Shown in pieces: positions 44,464 to 53,647 of a stretch of 61,269 bases of DNA (positions are counted from its first letter, which is position 1; each line of letters begins with the position of its first letter). A model generated the notes under the pieces. That model was given only the letters and a program-made list of their open reading frames with translations, was not told the DNA's origin and made no database searches. Both the position numbers and the translations under genes were made by a program. The stretch covers positions 1 through 61,269 of the forward strand of contig CAMJHP010000012.1 in the NCBI GenBank assembly GCA_946405575.1, written 5' to 3'. Source of the stretch: an uncultured Bacteroidales bacterium (GTDB lineage Bacteria; Bacteroidota; Bacteroidia; Bacteroidales; F082).

Positions 44464-45054
44464 TTATTTCACTTGCTCCTTGATTTCAACGACCCACTTC
44501 GTGACATCGGCGGGCTGGAATTGCCTCATCTTCTCCAAAAGCTCATTTGCATCACTGCTGACGATGAGGTTGTCAGCATGTTCCTTACGCATAAATCCTT
44601 CCTTTGCGATATGTTGGATGAATTCAACGATGCCATCGTAGTAGCCGTTAACATTGTATAGCGCAACGGGCTTGTCGAACACACGCAGCTGGCTCAACAC
44701 ATAGGCCTCAAAGAACTCGTCCATAGTACCGATGCCTCCTGGCAAGGCGATGAATCCGTCGGCCATATCCTCAAGGATTCTCTTGCGTTCGGCCATCGTC
44801 TCCACCACAATCAACTCATCGATTTCAGGATGGCCGACACGCATGTCAAGCAAATGCTGGGTGATGGTACCAGTCACCTTGCAGTGACGCTCCATCATCA
44901 CGTCAGCTATGATCTTCATCAGGCCTACGCTACCACCACCGTAGAGCAACTCGCAGTGGTTGTCGGCCAACAGATGACCCAATTCGGCGGCTTTCTCCTT
45001 GTAGATGGGGTCGAAACCCATACTGCTGCCGCAAAAAATGCAAATTTTCTTCAT
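44464..45054 (-). CDS. LOG-family nucleoside 5'-monophosphate phosphoribohydrolase
   Basis: About 196 residues from ATG 45054 (the promoter box at 45070-45077 excludes the in-frame TTG upstream). Rossmann-like TIGR00730 fold: MKKICIFCGSSMGFDPIYKE at the start, LLYGGGSVGLM and the active-site motif LPGGIGTMDEFFE. LOG proteins split nucleoside monophosphates such as AMP, or cytokinin ribotides in plants and some bacteria, into base and ribose-5-phosphate. It is probably co-transcribed with the downstream deaminase fusion and is divergent from mtnN. Confidence 0.93.
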   Translation of the reverse strand: MKKICIFCGSSMGFDPIYKEKAAELGHLLADNHCELLYGGGSVGLMKIIADVMMERHCKVTGTITQHLLDMRVGHPEIDELIVVETMAERKRILEDMADGFIALPGGIGTMDEFFEAYVLSQLRVFDKPVALYNVNGYYDGIVEFIQHIAKEGFMRKEHADNLIVSSDANELLEKMRQFQPADVTKWVVEIKEQVK

Positions 45055-45069
45055 CAACGGAAATTTTTG

Positions 45070-45077
45070 CAAAGGTA
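45070..45077 (-). promoter_or_regulatory. -7 promoter element of the LOG gene
   Basis: TACCTTTG followed by CAAAA on the minus strand, 15 bases before ATG 45054. Confidence 0.65.
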
Positions 45078-45085
45078 AGATTTTT

Positions 45086-45093
45086 TATTTTTG
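45086..45093 (+). promoter_or_regulatory. Divergent -7 promoter element toward mtnN
   Basis: TATTTTTG followed by CAGC on the plus strand, only eight bases from the LOG-gene box on the other strand. It would give mtnN a leader of about 125 bases. Confidence 0.6.
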
Positions 45094-45212
45094 CAGCACA
45101 AATAAAATGACACTTGCTTCTGACTAGTGGCAACTTTCGAGGAAGTGTTGAACTCCTTATTCCTAATGGGAACTGCCAGCAGCCAGAAACAAAATTTGAA
45201 CGATTAAACATT

Positions 45213-45220
45213 TAATTTTG
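45213..45220 (+). promoter_or_regulatory. Second, near-leaderless -7 element of mtnN
   Basis: TAATTTTG followed by AAACT and then ATG 45226; a transcript from it would start about at the start codon. Confidence 0.5.
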
Positions 45221-45225
45221 AAACT

Positions 45226-45981
45226 ATGACTAGAAACATCGGCATATTAGGCGCGATGGCACAGGAAATAGACGAGGTAAAGGCTCTGCTCACCGACAAA
45301 ACCATTGTTAAGATTGCGAACCGTGAGTTTGTGGTTGGCAAAATCGGAGGTGTACGTTGTGTAGTGGCTTTCTCCAAATGGGGCAAGGTGGCAGCCACCA
45401 TAACGGCTACCTTATTAATACAAGAGTTTGCAGTGACAGACTTATTTTTCATTGGCACGGCAGGTGCCTTGGCAGATGGTTTGAAAATAGGCGACATCGT
45501 CATTGCCAATCGTCTGGTGCAACACGACTTGGATGCCCGTCCCATCATTCAGCGCTTCGAGTTGCCCTTGCTCAATCGCGTCTATGTCAACAGTGACCCA
45601 GAACTGAGCGACTTGGCAGGTCGCGCCGTGAGCAACCTTATTAATAAAGGTGTGGAAAAGATGGTGGGCGATGAGGCTGTCAAAGACTTCAACCTAGCCC
45701 CAAGCTTGCATTTCGGCGACATCGCCAGCGGCGACCAGTTCATCAACAGCAATGAAAAAAGGCAAGAGATACTCAACCTCTTGCCCGATGTGTTATGCGT
45801 CGAGATGGAAGGAGCAGCTGTGGCTCAGGTCTGTCTGGAGTTTGGCACACCTTTTACCGTCATTCGCACCATCAGCGACACCGCCGACCACAATGCCCGC
45901 ATCGACTTTAACAAATTCATTGAGGAAGTGGCGAACGCTTATTCGCGAGCGATTGTTTCGGAAATTATGCGACTGATTTAA
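45226..45981 (+). CDS. mtnN: 5'-methylthioadenosine/S-adenosylhomocysteine nucleosidase
   Basis: 251 residues. NIGILGAMAQEIDEVKALL at the start with the catalytic-region glutamate, GTAGALADGLKIGDIVIA, VEMEGAAVAQVC with the substrate-binding Met-Glu pair, and RTISDTAD with the catalytic Asp. It cleaves MTA and SAH to adenine and the thioribose derivative, recycling methionine and relieving SAH inhibition. Possible double promoter upstream. Convergent with atpG; 26 bases separate the stops without an obvious terminator. Confidence 0.95.
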   Translation: MTRNIGILGAMAQEIDEVKALLTDKTIVKIANREFVVGKIGGVRCVVAFSKWGKVAATITATLLIQEFAVTDLFFIGTAGALADGLKIGDIVIANRLVQHDLDARPIIQRFELPLLNRVYVNSDPELSDLAGRAVSNLINKGVEKMVGDEAVKDFNLAPSLHFGDIASGDQFINSNEKRQEILNLLPDVLCVEMEGAAVAQVCLEFGTPFTVIRTISDTADHNARIDFNKFIEEVANAYSRAIVSEIMRLI

Positions 45982-46007
45982 ACATCAACTATAGGTCATC
46001 CTCTCCC

Positions 46008-46880
46008 CTATCCATTTAGTGCCTCGGCACCACCGACAATGTCAATCAACTCATTTGTGATGACATTCTGGCGAGCTTTGTTGTATTGGATTTTCAGTTC
46101 CTGCGACAGCTGGTCGGCGTTGTCGGATGCGATGTGCATTGCTGTCATACGGGCACCGTGCTCGGCAGTGAGGGTATCGAGCATAATAGAGTAGAAATTC
46201 GTTCGCACCACTTTAGGAATCAAATCATTGACAAAGGTTTCCTTGTCGGGTTCCACGATGTAGTCGAAACTTTGGGCGTTGCCTCCCATCTCTGCCTTCA
46301 ATGGCAACACAACCTCACACGAAGGCACTTGTACGCCAGCATTCTTGAAATGGTTAAACACCAGCTCCACACGGTCCACCTTGTGGCTGAGGAAAAGCTC
46401 GACCATCGTATCACTGATTTCCATAGCCAAATCGTAGGACATATTCTCCGCCAAAGGTGCATAGGTCATTTCCACCTTGATGCTGAATTTTTTGGCATAG
46501 TCGTTGATTTTTTTGCCAAATAGAAAAACCATAACATTCTCTGCACCAATGCTTTCTGCATATTTATCATATACTTGCTTGAAAAGTTTACAGATGCTGG
46601 AATTGTAAACTCCACATAAGCCACTGCTCGACGAGAAAGCCATTAGCGCAACCTTCTTCACCTCGCGGTGCTCGGCCAGAGGTATGTTGACTTCGCCTTC
46701 CAATGAACCGAGATAGTTGGCCAAGGCCTCGCTCAGTTTGTTCTTGTAAGGCAAGAAACGTGTAGTGATGCCTTCCGTCTTCTTCAGCTTGGCTGCTGAT
46801 ACCATCTTCATCGCACTCGTGATTTTCTGCGTTGAGGCGACAGATGCGATGCGGGCTCGTATTTCTTTTAGTGATGCCAT
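46008..46880 (-). CDS. atpG: ATP synthase F1 gamma subunit
   Basis: About 290 residues from ATG 46880 (MASLKEIRARI, the family start); an upstream in-frame ATG at 46898 would add six residues. The N-terminal KITSAMKMVSAAKLKK and C-terminal MTAMHIASDNADQL...YNKARQNVITNELIDIVGGAEAL helices form the rotor shaft inside the alpha/beta ring. It is the last gene of the operon. A GGACT-type repeat sits between it and atpA. Confidence 0.95.
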   Translation of the reverse strand: MASLKEIRARIASVASTQKITSAMKMVSAAKLKKTEGITTRFLPYKNKLSEALANYLGSLEGEVNIPLAEHREVKKVALMAFSSSSGLCGVYNSSICKLFKQVYDKYAESIGAENVMVFLFGKKINDYAKKFSIKVEMTYAPLAENMSYDLAMEISDTMVELFLSHKVDRVELVFNHFKNAGVQVPSCEVVLPLKAEMGGNAQSFDYIVEPDKETFVNDLIPKVVRTNFYSIMLDTLTAEHGARMTAMHIASDNADQLSQELKIQYNKARQNVITNELIDIVGGAEALNG

Positions 46881-46893
46881 AGTCTTTGTTTTT

Positions 46894-46970
46894 GACACGG
46901 GACTTCGGGACTTTGGGGACTTCGGAACTTAGGTCGTCTCGTAGTCTCATAGTCCCGTAGTCTCGCAGTC
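46894..46970. repeat. GGGACTTC / GTCTCGTAGTCCC dispersed repeat, atpA-atpG spacer
   Basis: Left part has tandem GGGACTTC-like units, right part tandem GTCTCGTAGTCCC-like units, making an imperfect hairpin. Related copies at 49743-49812 and inside the elements at 4404-4456 and 58534-58603. It fills the atpA-atpG spacer. Confidence 0.7.
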
Positions 46971-48551
46971 CTATGCATTAAAGTGTTCACTCAAATTCAA
47001 AGCTTCCTCCTTCAAGACTGCCTTGATGTCGTCATCGATTTTGCCGGCTTTCAATTGTTCCATTACGTCCTTGTGCTTCACCTCCATAATGTCCAAAAAC
47101 TGTTTCTCAAACTCAAGCACCTTGTTCTCGGGCACTTTGCTCAACAGGCCATTGGTACCGCAGAAGATGATAGCAACTTGTTTCTCGACGGGCATAGGCG
47201 TGTATTGGGGCTGTTTCAGAAGTTCCACATTCTTGCGGCCTTTGTCGAGGATCGCCAAAGTAGCGGCATCAAGTTCAGCACCGAACTTCGAGAAGGCTTC
47301 CATCTCGCGGAACTGGGCCTGGTCGAGTTTCAGGGTACCAGCCACCTTCTTCATCGACTTGATTTGGGCATTGCCACCCACACGCGACACGGAGATACCC
47401 ACGTTGATGGCAGGTCGGATACCTGCGTTGAACAGGCTGGTCTCCAAGAAGATTTGTCCGTCGGTGATGGAAATCACGTTGGTAGGGATATATGCCGACA
47501 CGTCACCAGCCTGTGTCTCAATGATGGGCAGTGCTGTGATGCTGCCGCCACCTTTTACGATGTTCTTGATGCTGTCGGGCAAGTCGTTCATCTGGCGTGC
47601 TACGTCATCGTTTTTGATGATCTTGGCAGCGCGTTCAAGCAAGCGGCTGTGGAGGTAGAAGATATCGCCAGGATAGGCTTCACGTCCTGGGGGACGGCGC
47701 AGAATCAATGAGACTTCACGATAGGCAACAGCTTGCTTGGAGAGGTCGTCGTAGATAATAAGTGCGTGACGACCCGTGTCGCGGAAGTACTCGGCAATAG
47801 CGACACCCGCATAGGGGGCATAGAACTGCATAGCAGCAGGGTCAGAAGCCGTGGCACTAACCACGATAGTATAGTCCATAGCGCCATTCTGTTCCAATGT
47901 CTTCACCAGGTTGGCCACGGTAGAGCCTTTTTGGCCAACAGCGACATAGATGCAATAAATTGGGTCGCCGTTCTTAAAGTTATCTTTCTGGTTGATAATG
48001 GTGTCGATGGCGATGGCAGTCTTACCCGTCTGACGGTCTCCGATGATGAGCTCACGCTGTCCACGTCCGATAGGAATCATGGCATCAATGGCCTTGAGGC
48101 CAGTTTGCAAAGGTTGGTTCACAGGTTGACGGAAGATAACACCTGGAGCTTTGCGCTCGAGCGGCATCTCGTAAGTCTTGCCATGGATAGGTCCCTTGCC
48201 GTCAATCGGGCGACCGAGGCCATCAACCACACGGCCCAAAAGGCCTTCGCCCGCCATAACGGAGGCAATGCGTTGGGTGCGTTTCACCGTCTCGCCCTCC
48301 TTGATGCCCTCGGTAGGACCGAGCAGCACCACACCGACATTATCTTCCTCAAGGTTGAGCACCACGCCCATAGTGCCGTTTTCGAACTCGACGAGCTCGT
48401 TCGACTGCACCTTGTCGAGGCCATAGACGTGTGCCACGCCGTCGCTCACTTGCAGCACCTTGCCAATCTCCTCGAACTGAACCTTGTTGCTCATACTCTG
48501 GAGCTGCATTTGCAGGATGCTTGATATTTCACTTGGTTTGATGTTTGCCAT
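46971..48551 (-). CDS. atpA: ATP synthase F1 alpha subunit
   Basis: 526 residues. Walker A GDRQTGKT, the arginine-finger region [11 protein letters not shown], and [20 protein letters not shown] are all present. It alternates with beta in the catalytic hexamer and binds non-catalytic nucleotide. The 93-base gap to atpH contains a perfect 14-bp inverted repeat. Confidence 0.97.
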   Translation of the reverse strand: MANIKPSEISSILQMQLQSMSNKVQFEEIGKVLQVSDGVAHVYGLDKVQSNELVEFENGTMGVVLNLEEDNVGVVLLGPTEGIKEGETVKRTQRIASVMAGEGLLGRVVDGLGRPIDGKGPIHGKTYEMPLERKAPGVIFRQPVNQPLQTGLKAIDAMIPIGRGQRELIIGDRQTGKTAIAIDTIINQKDNFKNGDPIYCIYVAVGQKGSTVANLVKTLEQNGAMDYTIVVSATASDPAAMQFYAPYAGVAIAEYFRDTGRHALIIYDDLSKQAVAYREVSLILRRPPGREAYPGDIFYLHSRLLERAAKIIKNDDVARQMNDLPDSIKNIVKGGGSITALPIIETQAGDVSAYIPTNVISITDGQIFLETSLFNAGIRPAINVGISVSRVGGNAQIKSMKKVAGTLKLDQAQFREMEAFSKFGAELDAATLAILDKGRKNVELLKQPQYTPMPVEKQVAIIFCGTNGLLSKVPENKVLEFEKQFLDIMEVKHKDVMEQLKAGKIDDDIKAVLKEEALNLSEHFNA

Positions 48552-48610
48552 TATATGTTGAGTTGTTGATTGTTTAATTGTTTAATTGTTGAGCTGTTAG
48601 TCCTTGGCTT

Positions 48611-48648
48611 TTAGCTATTAGCTTGGCAGCTACGAAGCTAATAGCTAA
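48611..48648. repeat. Perfect 14-bp inverted repeat between atpH and atpA
   Basis: TTAGCTATTAGCTT (48611-48624) and AAGCTAATAGCTAA (48635-48648), ten-base loop, overlapping the atpH stop codon. No T run, so probably an intra-operon mRNA structure. Shares TTAGCTAT with 38282-38323. Confidence 0.7.
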
Positions 48649-49187
48649 TTGCTTTTTAGCCTATTTTTCAACGCGTTCAGCTGTCCTGCCACGCTGGCGT
48701 CCATCCGCGTGTTCTCAATGTCGAGAATGAAGCCACCGATGAGGCTCGGATCTATCTTGATGTCGATTTCGGCATCGGCTCCGAAGGTCTGCTTGATGAA
48801 ACCCTTAATCTTGTCGTAGCTTTCCTCGTTCAACTCAGTGGCCGTCGTGACATGCGTGCTCAGGATGCCGTGCTTTATGCGGTACATCTCCATATACTTC
48901 ATAGCAATGAGGAAAAACTTATCCTCACGTTTTTGTTCGGCCACAAAAGCGATAAACTGTTTCAGGCAGTCGTGCATAGGCTCTCCAACCGCCATCTCCA
49001 TCAGCTTCACCTTCTCCTTTTGAGCCACGATGGGGTCGGCCAGCACTTCATTGAATTGGGCAATGGCCAAGAGGTAGTTGTGGGCAAAACGTGTCAGACC
49101 GTCATAAACGGTATCTTCACAGCCTTGTCCCTGAGCCAGTTGGAACAATGCCCGTGCATATCTCACTGAAATTTTTCCGTTGTCCAT
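48645..49187 (-). CDS. atpH: ATP synthase F1 delta subunit
   Basis: 180 residues, the normal size of bacterial delta (OSCP). N-terminal helical domain (ISVRYARALFQLAQGQG) and C-terminal segment DPSLIGGFILDIENTRMDASVAGQL, the family signature. It joins the b-subunit stalk to the top of F1. Three bases separate it from atpF. Confidence 0.94.
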   Translation of the reverse strand: MDNGKISVRYARALFQLAQGQGCEDTVYDGLTRFAHNYLLAIAQFNEVLADPIVAQKEKVKLMEMAVGEPMHDCLKQFIAFVAEQKREDKFFLIAMKYMEMYRIKHGILSTHVTTATELNEESYDKIKGFIKQTFGADAEIDIKIDPSLIGGFILDIENTRMDASVAGQLNALKNRLKSN

Positions 49188-49190
49188 AGT

Positions 49191-49694
49191 TTATGCTTCT
49201 ATGCGAGGTGGATTGTTTTTGAGCAGTTGCTCAATGTAGGCATTCTGCGACTGTTTGTCGCTCAGCTCGCGTTGCAGCAGCTTCTCTGCGATATCAACGG
49301 AGAGGGCAATGACCTCGTTCTTGATTTGAGCCATAGCTTCAGCCTGTTCTTTCTCGATTTTCAGGCGAGCATCGGCGACAATCTTTTCAGCTTCCTTTCG
49401 TGCTTGCGTCTTCGCCTCTTCGATAAGCTGAGTCTTCAGGTCTTGGCTCTCTTTCATGATGCGAATCTGCTCAGCCTGTGCCGCCGCCATAGTCTCCTGC
49501 CGTTTCTGCTCGATGCCGGCTAAGGCTTTGTTAGCTTCCTCGGCTGCCAATAGCGAGTCGGAGATGTGGGCATTGCGTTTCTCGACGGCTCCCATAATCA
49601 TCGGCCATCCCGCCTTAGCCAAGATAACGAAGACGATGAGGAAGGCGATGAGCATCCATATCACTAATCCACTTTCGGGAAGAAATAAATCCAT
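49191..49694 (-). CDS. atpF: ATP synthase F0 b subunit
   Basis: 167 residues: N-terminal membrane helix (about 8-28, SGLVIWMLIAFLIVFVILAKAGWP) and a long charged, Ala/Glu/Lys/Gln-rich helix that dimerises as the peripheral stalk. The 123-base gap to atpE holds a GGACT-type repeat. Confidence 0.94.
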   Translation of the reverse strand: MDLFLPESGLVIWMLIAFLIVFVILAKAGWPMIMGAVEKRNAHISDSLLAAEEANKALAGIEQKRQETMAAAQAEQIRIMKESQDLKTQLIEEAKTQARKEAEKIVADARLKIEKEQAEAMAQIKNEVIALSVDIAEKLLQRELSDKQSQNAYIEQLLKNNPPRIEA

Positions 49695-49742
49695 GTGTTA
49701 TTTGTTTAATTGTTGATGGTTTAATCGTTGATGGTTGACGCG

Positions 49743-49812
49743 TGACTTCGGGACTTCGGGACTTCGTGACGTTTTCTCGTCTCGCAGTCTCGTAGTCCCG
49801 TAGTCTCTTGTC
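49743..49812. repeat. GGGACTTC / GTCTCGTAGTCCC dispersed repeat, atpE-atpF spacer
   Basis: Three tandem GACTTCGG/GACTTCGT units followed by CTCGTCTCGCAGTCTCGTAG and CCCGTAGTCTC; same family as 46894-46970. It separates atpE from atpF. Confidence 0.7.
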
Positions 49813-49817
49813 TTTGA

Positions 49818-50063
49818 TTAGCCGAGGACGGCCAAGACGCATACGACGATGGCGAACAATGTTGCACCTTCGACGAGAGCGCCAGCGATAATCATACCAG
49901 ATTGGATCTTACTGGCGGCTTCGGGCTGACGAGCCATAGCTTCCATGGCTGACTGACCGATTCTACCAATGCCGATAGCGGCACCAATCACTGCAACAGC
50001 GGCTGATATGGCGGCCAAACCTGGCACGTACGATACAGCTTCAAGGATGGTTGATAATAACAT
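49818..50063 (-). CDS. atpE: ATP synthase F0 c subunit (proton type)
   Basis: 81 residues, two membrane helices joined by the conserved ARQPE loop. The ion-carrying glutamate lies in AGALVEGATLFAI. Aligned on the loop, the position of the sodium-coordinating Gln of Na+-type rings is Ile and the residue after the glutamate is Gly rather than Ser, so proton coupling is expected. The protein forms the rotating ring. Confidence 0.95.
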   Translation of the reverse strand: MLLSTILEAVSYVPGLAAISAAVAVIGAAIGIGRIGQSAMEAMARQPEAASKIQSGMIIAGALVEGATLFAIVVCVLAVLG

Positions 50064-50151
50064 GATTTTAATTGTTTAAGTGTTTATTGTTTAAGTGTTT
50101 AATTGTTTATTCGTTTTCTGTAGGGCTGTCATATTGTGGCAACCGTAATGT

Positions 50152-51261
50152 TTATTCGTGTTCCGGTTCGTGTTGTGCCATACCGATGAACAGCGATGAC
50201 AATATGGTGAAGACATAGGCCTGGATATAGGCGACCAGCAACTCCAAAGCCGTCATAAAAATGGTCATAAAGATAGAGACGACACTCATCACGCCACCCA
50301 TACCCGCGCCGTACATACCCCCGATGATGAAGATGAGTGCCATCAGCACCATAATGACAATATGGCCAGCCAAGATGTTGGCAAACAGACGGACCATCAG
50401 TGCGAAAGGCTTGGTAATGGTGGAGATGAGTTCGATGATGGGCATCAGCGGGAAGGCCTTTAGAAAGATGGGCACATCAGGCCAAAGGATGTCTTTCCAA
50501 TAGTGCTTGTTGCCGAACACATTCACGAAGAAATAGGTCAGCAGGGCCAGCACCACTGTAATGCTCAGGTTGCCCGTCACGTTGGCACCGAAGGGGAAGA
50601 ACGGAATCAGGCCAAACAGGTTGGCGAAAAAGATGAAGAAGAAAACCGTCAGAAGATAAGGCGCGAATTTCTTCACTTTCTTCTCGGGGATGTTGGGCCT
50701 GATGATGCCGTCCAACACGGTGTAGGTGAGCCATTCTACCAAGCCTTGATATTTCGTGGGTTTGCCCATCGGGTCTTTCTTGTATTTCCTCGCGGCAGGC
50801 AGGAAGAAAGCCAGCAGGAAAATGACAACGAGGAAGATGCCGAAGGCATTTTTCGTGAACGAGATATCAAAGGGTCTCGAAAGGCTACCATCGGCTTTCA
50901 CCTCCACGAGCTTGCCAGGGTATTTGTCGGCGTTGATGGGCGAGATGTAAAAGTTGGCCCCCTTGTGATTAAAGGTCTCCCCTTCCTTCAGTTCACAGAC
51001 GTGTTTCGATGAGAAGCAGTGCCAACTGCCACCGTCTTTGCACTTCACGATGACGGGAAGCCAGATGCACACTGGCTCACCTTTGATTTCTGTGATGTGG
51101 AAACAATATGAGTCGCCCGTATGTCCAAAAATGAACGACTTGGCATCAAACTTCTCCTTCTTGGGCTCCTGTTCGCCATCCTGAGCTATGCTCTGAATCG
51201 GAGCGAAGGTCATCCAGATGAGGAGAAAGAAAAAGATACTATATTTCAAAACATTTCTCAT
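50152..51261 (-). CDS. atpB: ATP synthase F0 a subunit with N-terminal signal peptide and periplasmic domain
   Basis: 369 residues, over 90 longer than E. coli a. Residues 1-27 are a signal peptide (ending SIAQ) and about 28-135 a hydrophilic, cysteine-containing domain (YCFHI, PVCIW, VKCKD, WHCF, HVCEL), followed by the six-helix a-subunit core. The essential arginine is in FALMVRLFANILAGH. The extension is known from other Bacteroidota and has no assigned role; five cysteines suggest disulfides. Overlaps the upstream small gene by four bases. Confidence 0.94.
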   Translation of the reverse strand: MRNVLKYSIFFFLLIWMTFAPIQSIAQDGEQEPKKEKFDAKSFIFGHTGDSYCFHITEIKGEPVCIWLPVIVKCKDGGSWHCFSSKHVCELKEGETFNHKGANFYISPINADKYPGKLVEVKADGSLSRPFDISFTKNAFGIFLVVIFLLAFFLPAARKYKKDPMGKPTKYQGLVEWLTYTVLDGIIRPNIPEKKVKKFAPYLLTVFFFIFFANLFGLIPFFPFGANVTGNLSITVVLALLTYFFVNVFGNKHYWKDILWPDVPIFLKAFPLMPIIELISTITKPFALMVRLFANILAGHIVIMVLMALIFIIGGMYGAGMGGVMSVVSIFMTIFMTALELLVAYIQAYVFTILSSLFIGMAQHEPEHE

Positions 51262-51653
51262 GCTTTGTTTTCTTTGTTCAGATTCTTGAGGTAATGGTTA
51301 TAGACACAGGTCTCTGCCGTCAATGCAACAAGGTAAGCTGAAGCCGTGATGATGACAAAGGCCTTGCCGCTTTCCTTGACGAAGACGATGTAAAGGACAA
51401 GGATGGCTACCGTGAGCACCAGCTTGATGCCTTTGTAGACCAGCAGCCATGTCAGCTTATTGGGATGTCCGTCAACATTTTTCTTCATCAGGTGGCAGTA
51501 AAAGGCACCCAAGACCATAAAGAGGTTGGGGCCCGTAATCATCCAGTTGTTCCACCAGGGCTTGTCGGCAAAGAAACAGAGCAGCACACCGTCCAGAACG
51601 AGGCAGAGCAGCAGGAACACGGCCAGATATTTTGTCAGCACATTGTTTTTCAT
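51258..51653 (-). CDS. Small membrane protein in the atp operon (AtpI-like position)
   Basis: 131 residues with four hydrophobic segments (about 9-28, 37-54, 72-90 and 98-116). It overlaps both neighbours (atpC and atpB) by four bases, indicating translational coupling. No sequence motif is recognised. AtpI/UncI, which helps assemble the c ring or carries Mg2+ in other bacteria, occupies an equivalent place before atpB; equivalence is inference. Confidence 0.8.
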   Translation of the reverse strand: MKNNVLTKYLAVFLLLCLVLDGVLLCFFADKPWWNNWMITGPNLFMVLGAFYCHLMKKNVDGHPNKLTWLLVYKGIKLVLTVAILVLYIVFVKESGKAFVIITASAYLVALTAETCVYNHYLKNLNKENKA

Positions 51654-51889
51654 AGCTCTACGCAGATGGTCAGGTGGTTGTCGTGGTTCTCGGTGAAACC
51701 GCCTTTGATGGCAAACTCCTGATGTTCGCCTTTAGCGTCGGTGAGGCTGACTTTGCCGGCCTCAAGGATGGCGACGATGGCGGCATGGTGCTCAAGCAGG
51801 GTGAATGGTCCCATCTTGCTCGGCACAGTGACAGAAGTGGCTTCGCCTTCAAACAACGTGGCACTCGGTGATATGATTTCTACTTTCAT
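51650..51889 (-). CDS. atpC: ATP synthase F1 epsilon subunit, beta-sandwich domain only
   Basis: 79 residues. MKVEIISPSATLFEGEATSV and KMGPFTLLEHHAAIV are the N-terminal beta-sandwich of epsilon. The C-terminal two-helix domain of the usual 130-140 residue subunit, which inhibits ATP hydrolysis in many bacteria, is missing. The short form is usual in Bacteroidota. It couples gamma to the c ring. Ten bases after atpD. Confidence 0.93.
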   Translation of the reverse strand: MKVEIISPSATLFEGEATSVTVPSKMGPFTLLEHHAAIVAILEAGKVSLTDAKGEHQEFAIKGGFTENHDNHLTICVEL

Positions 51890-51899
51890 CTCACCTTAA

Positions 51900-53426
<1,527 letters not shown>

Positions 53427-53457
53427 TTATTTCTATTCCTATTTAATAACAAAGCGG

Positions 53458-53465
53458 CAAATTTA
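53458..53465 (-). promoter_or_regulatory. -7 promoter element of the atp operon
   Basis: TAAATTTG followed by CCGC on the minus strand, about 43 bases before the atpD start. Confidence 0.6.
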
Positions 53466-53543
53466 TCAAATATTGTTTTTCGTTCAACGAAATTTGAAAA
53501 AAAGGAGAAAAATTGTTTGTATCAGGGAAAAAAAAGCAAAAAA

Positions 53544-53577
53544 AAGGCGGCGATTGGTGATTACCAACCGCCGCCTT
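53544..53577 (-). terminator. Terminator of the 1272-residue surface protein gene
   Basis: Stem AAGGCGGCG / CGCCGCCTT extended by TTGGT / ACCAA around a GATT loop, followed on the minus strand by a T run. Confidence 0.9.
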
Positions 53578-53647
53578 ACCGTAAAGGAGCGTACTCCTGC
53601 CCCCTTTTGGGGCACTCTTATTATTTATCTATCTTCTTTCGAGTAGA

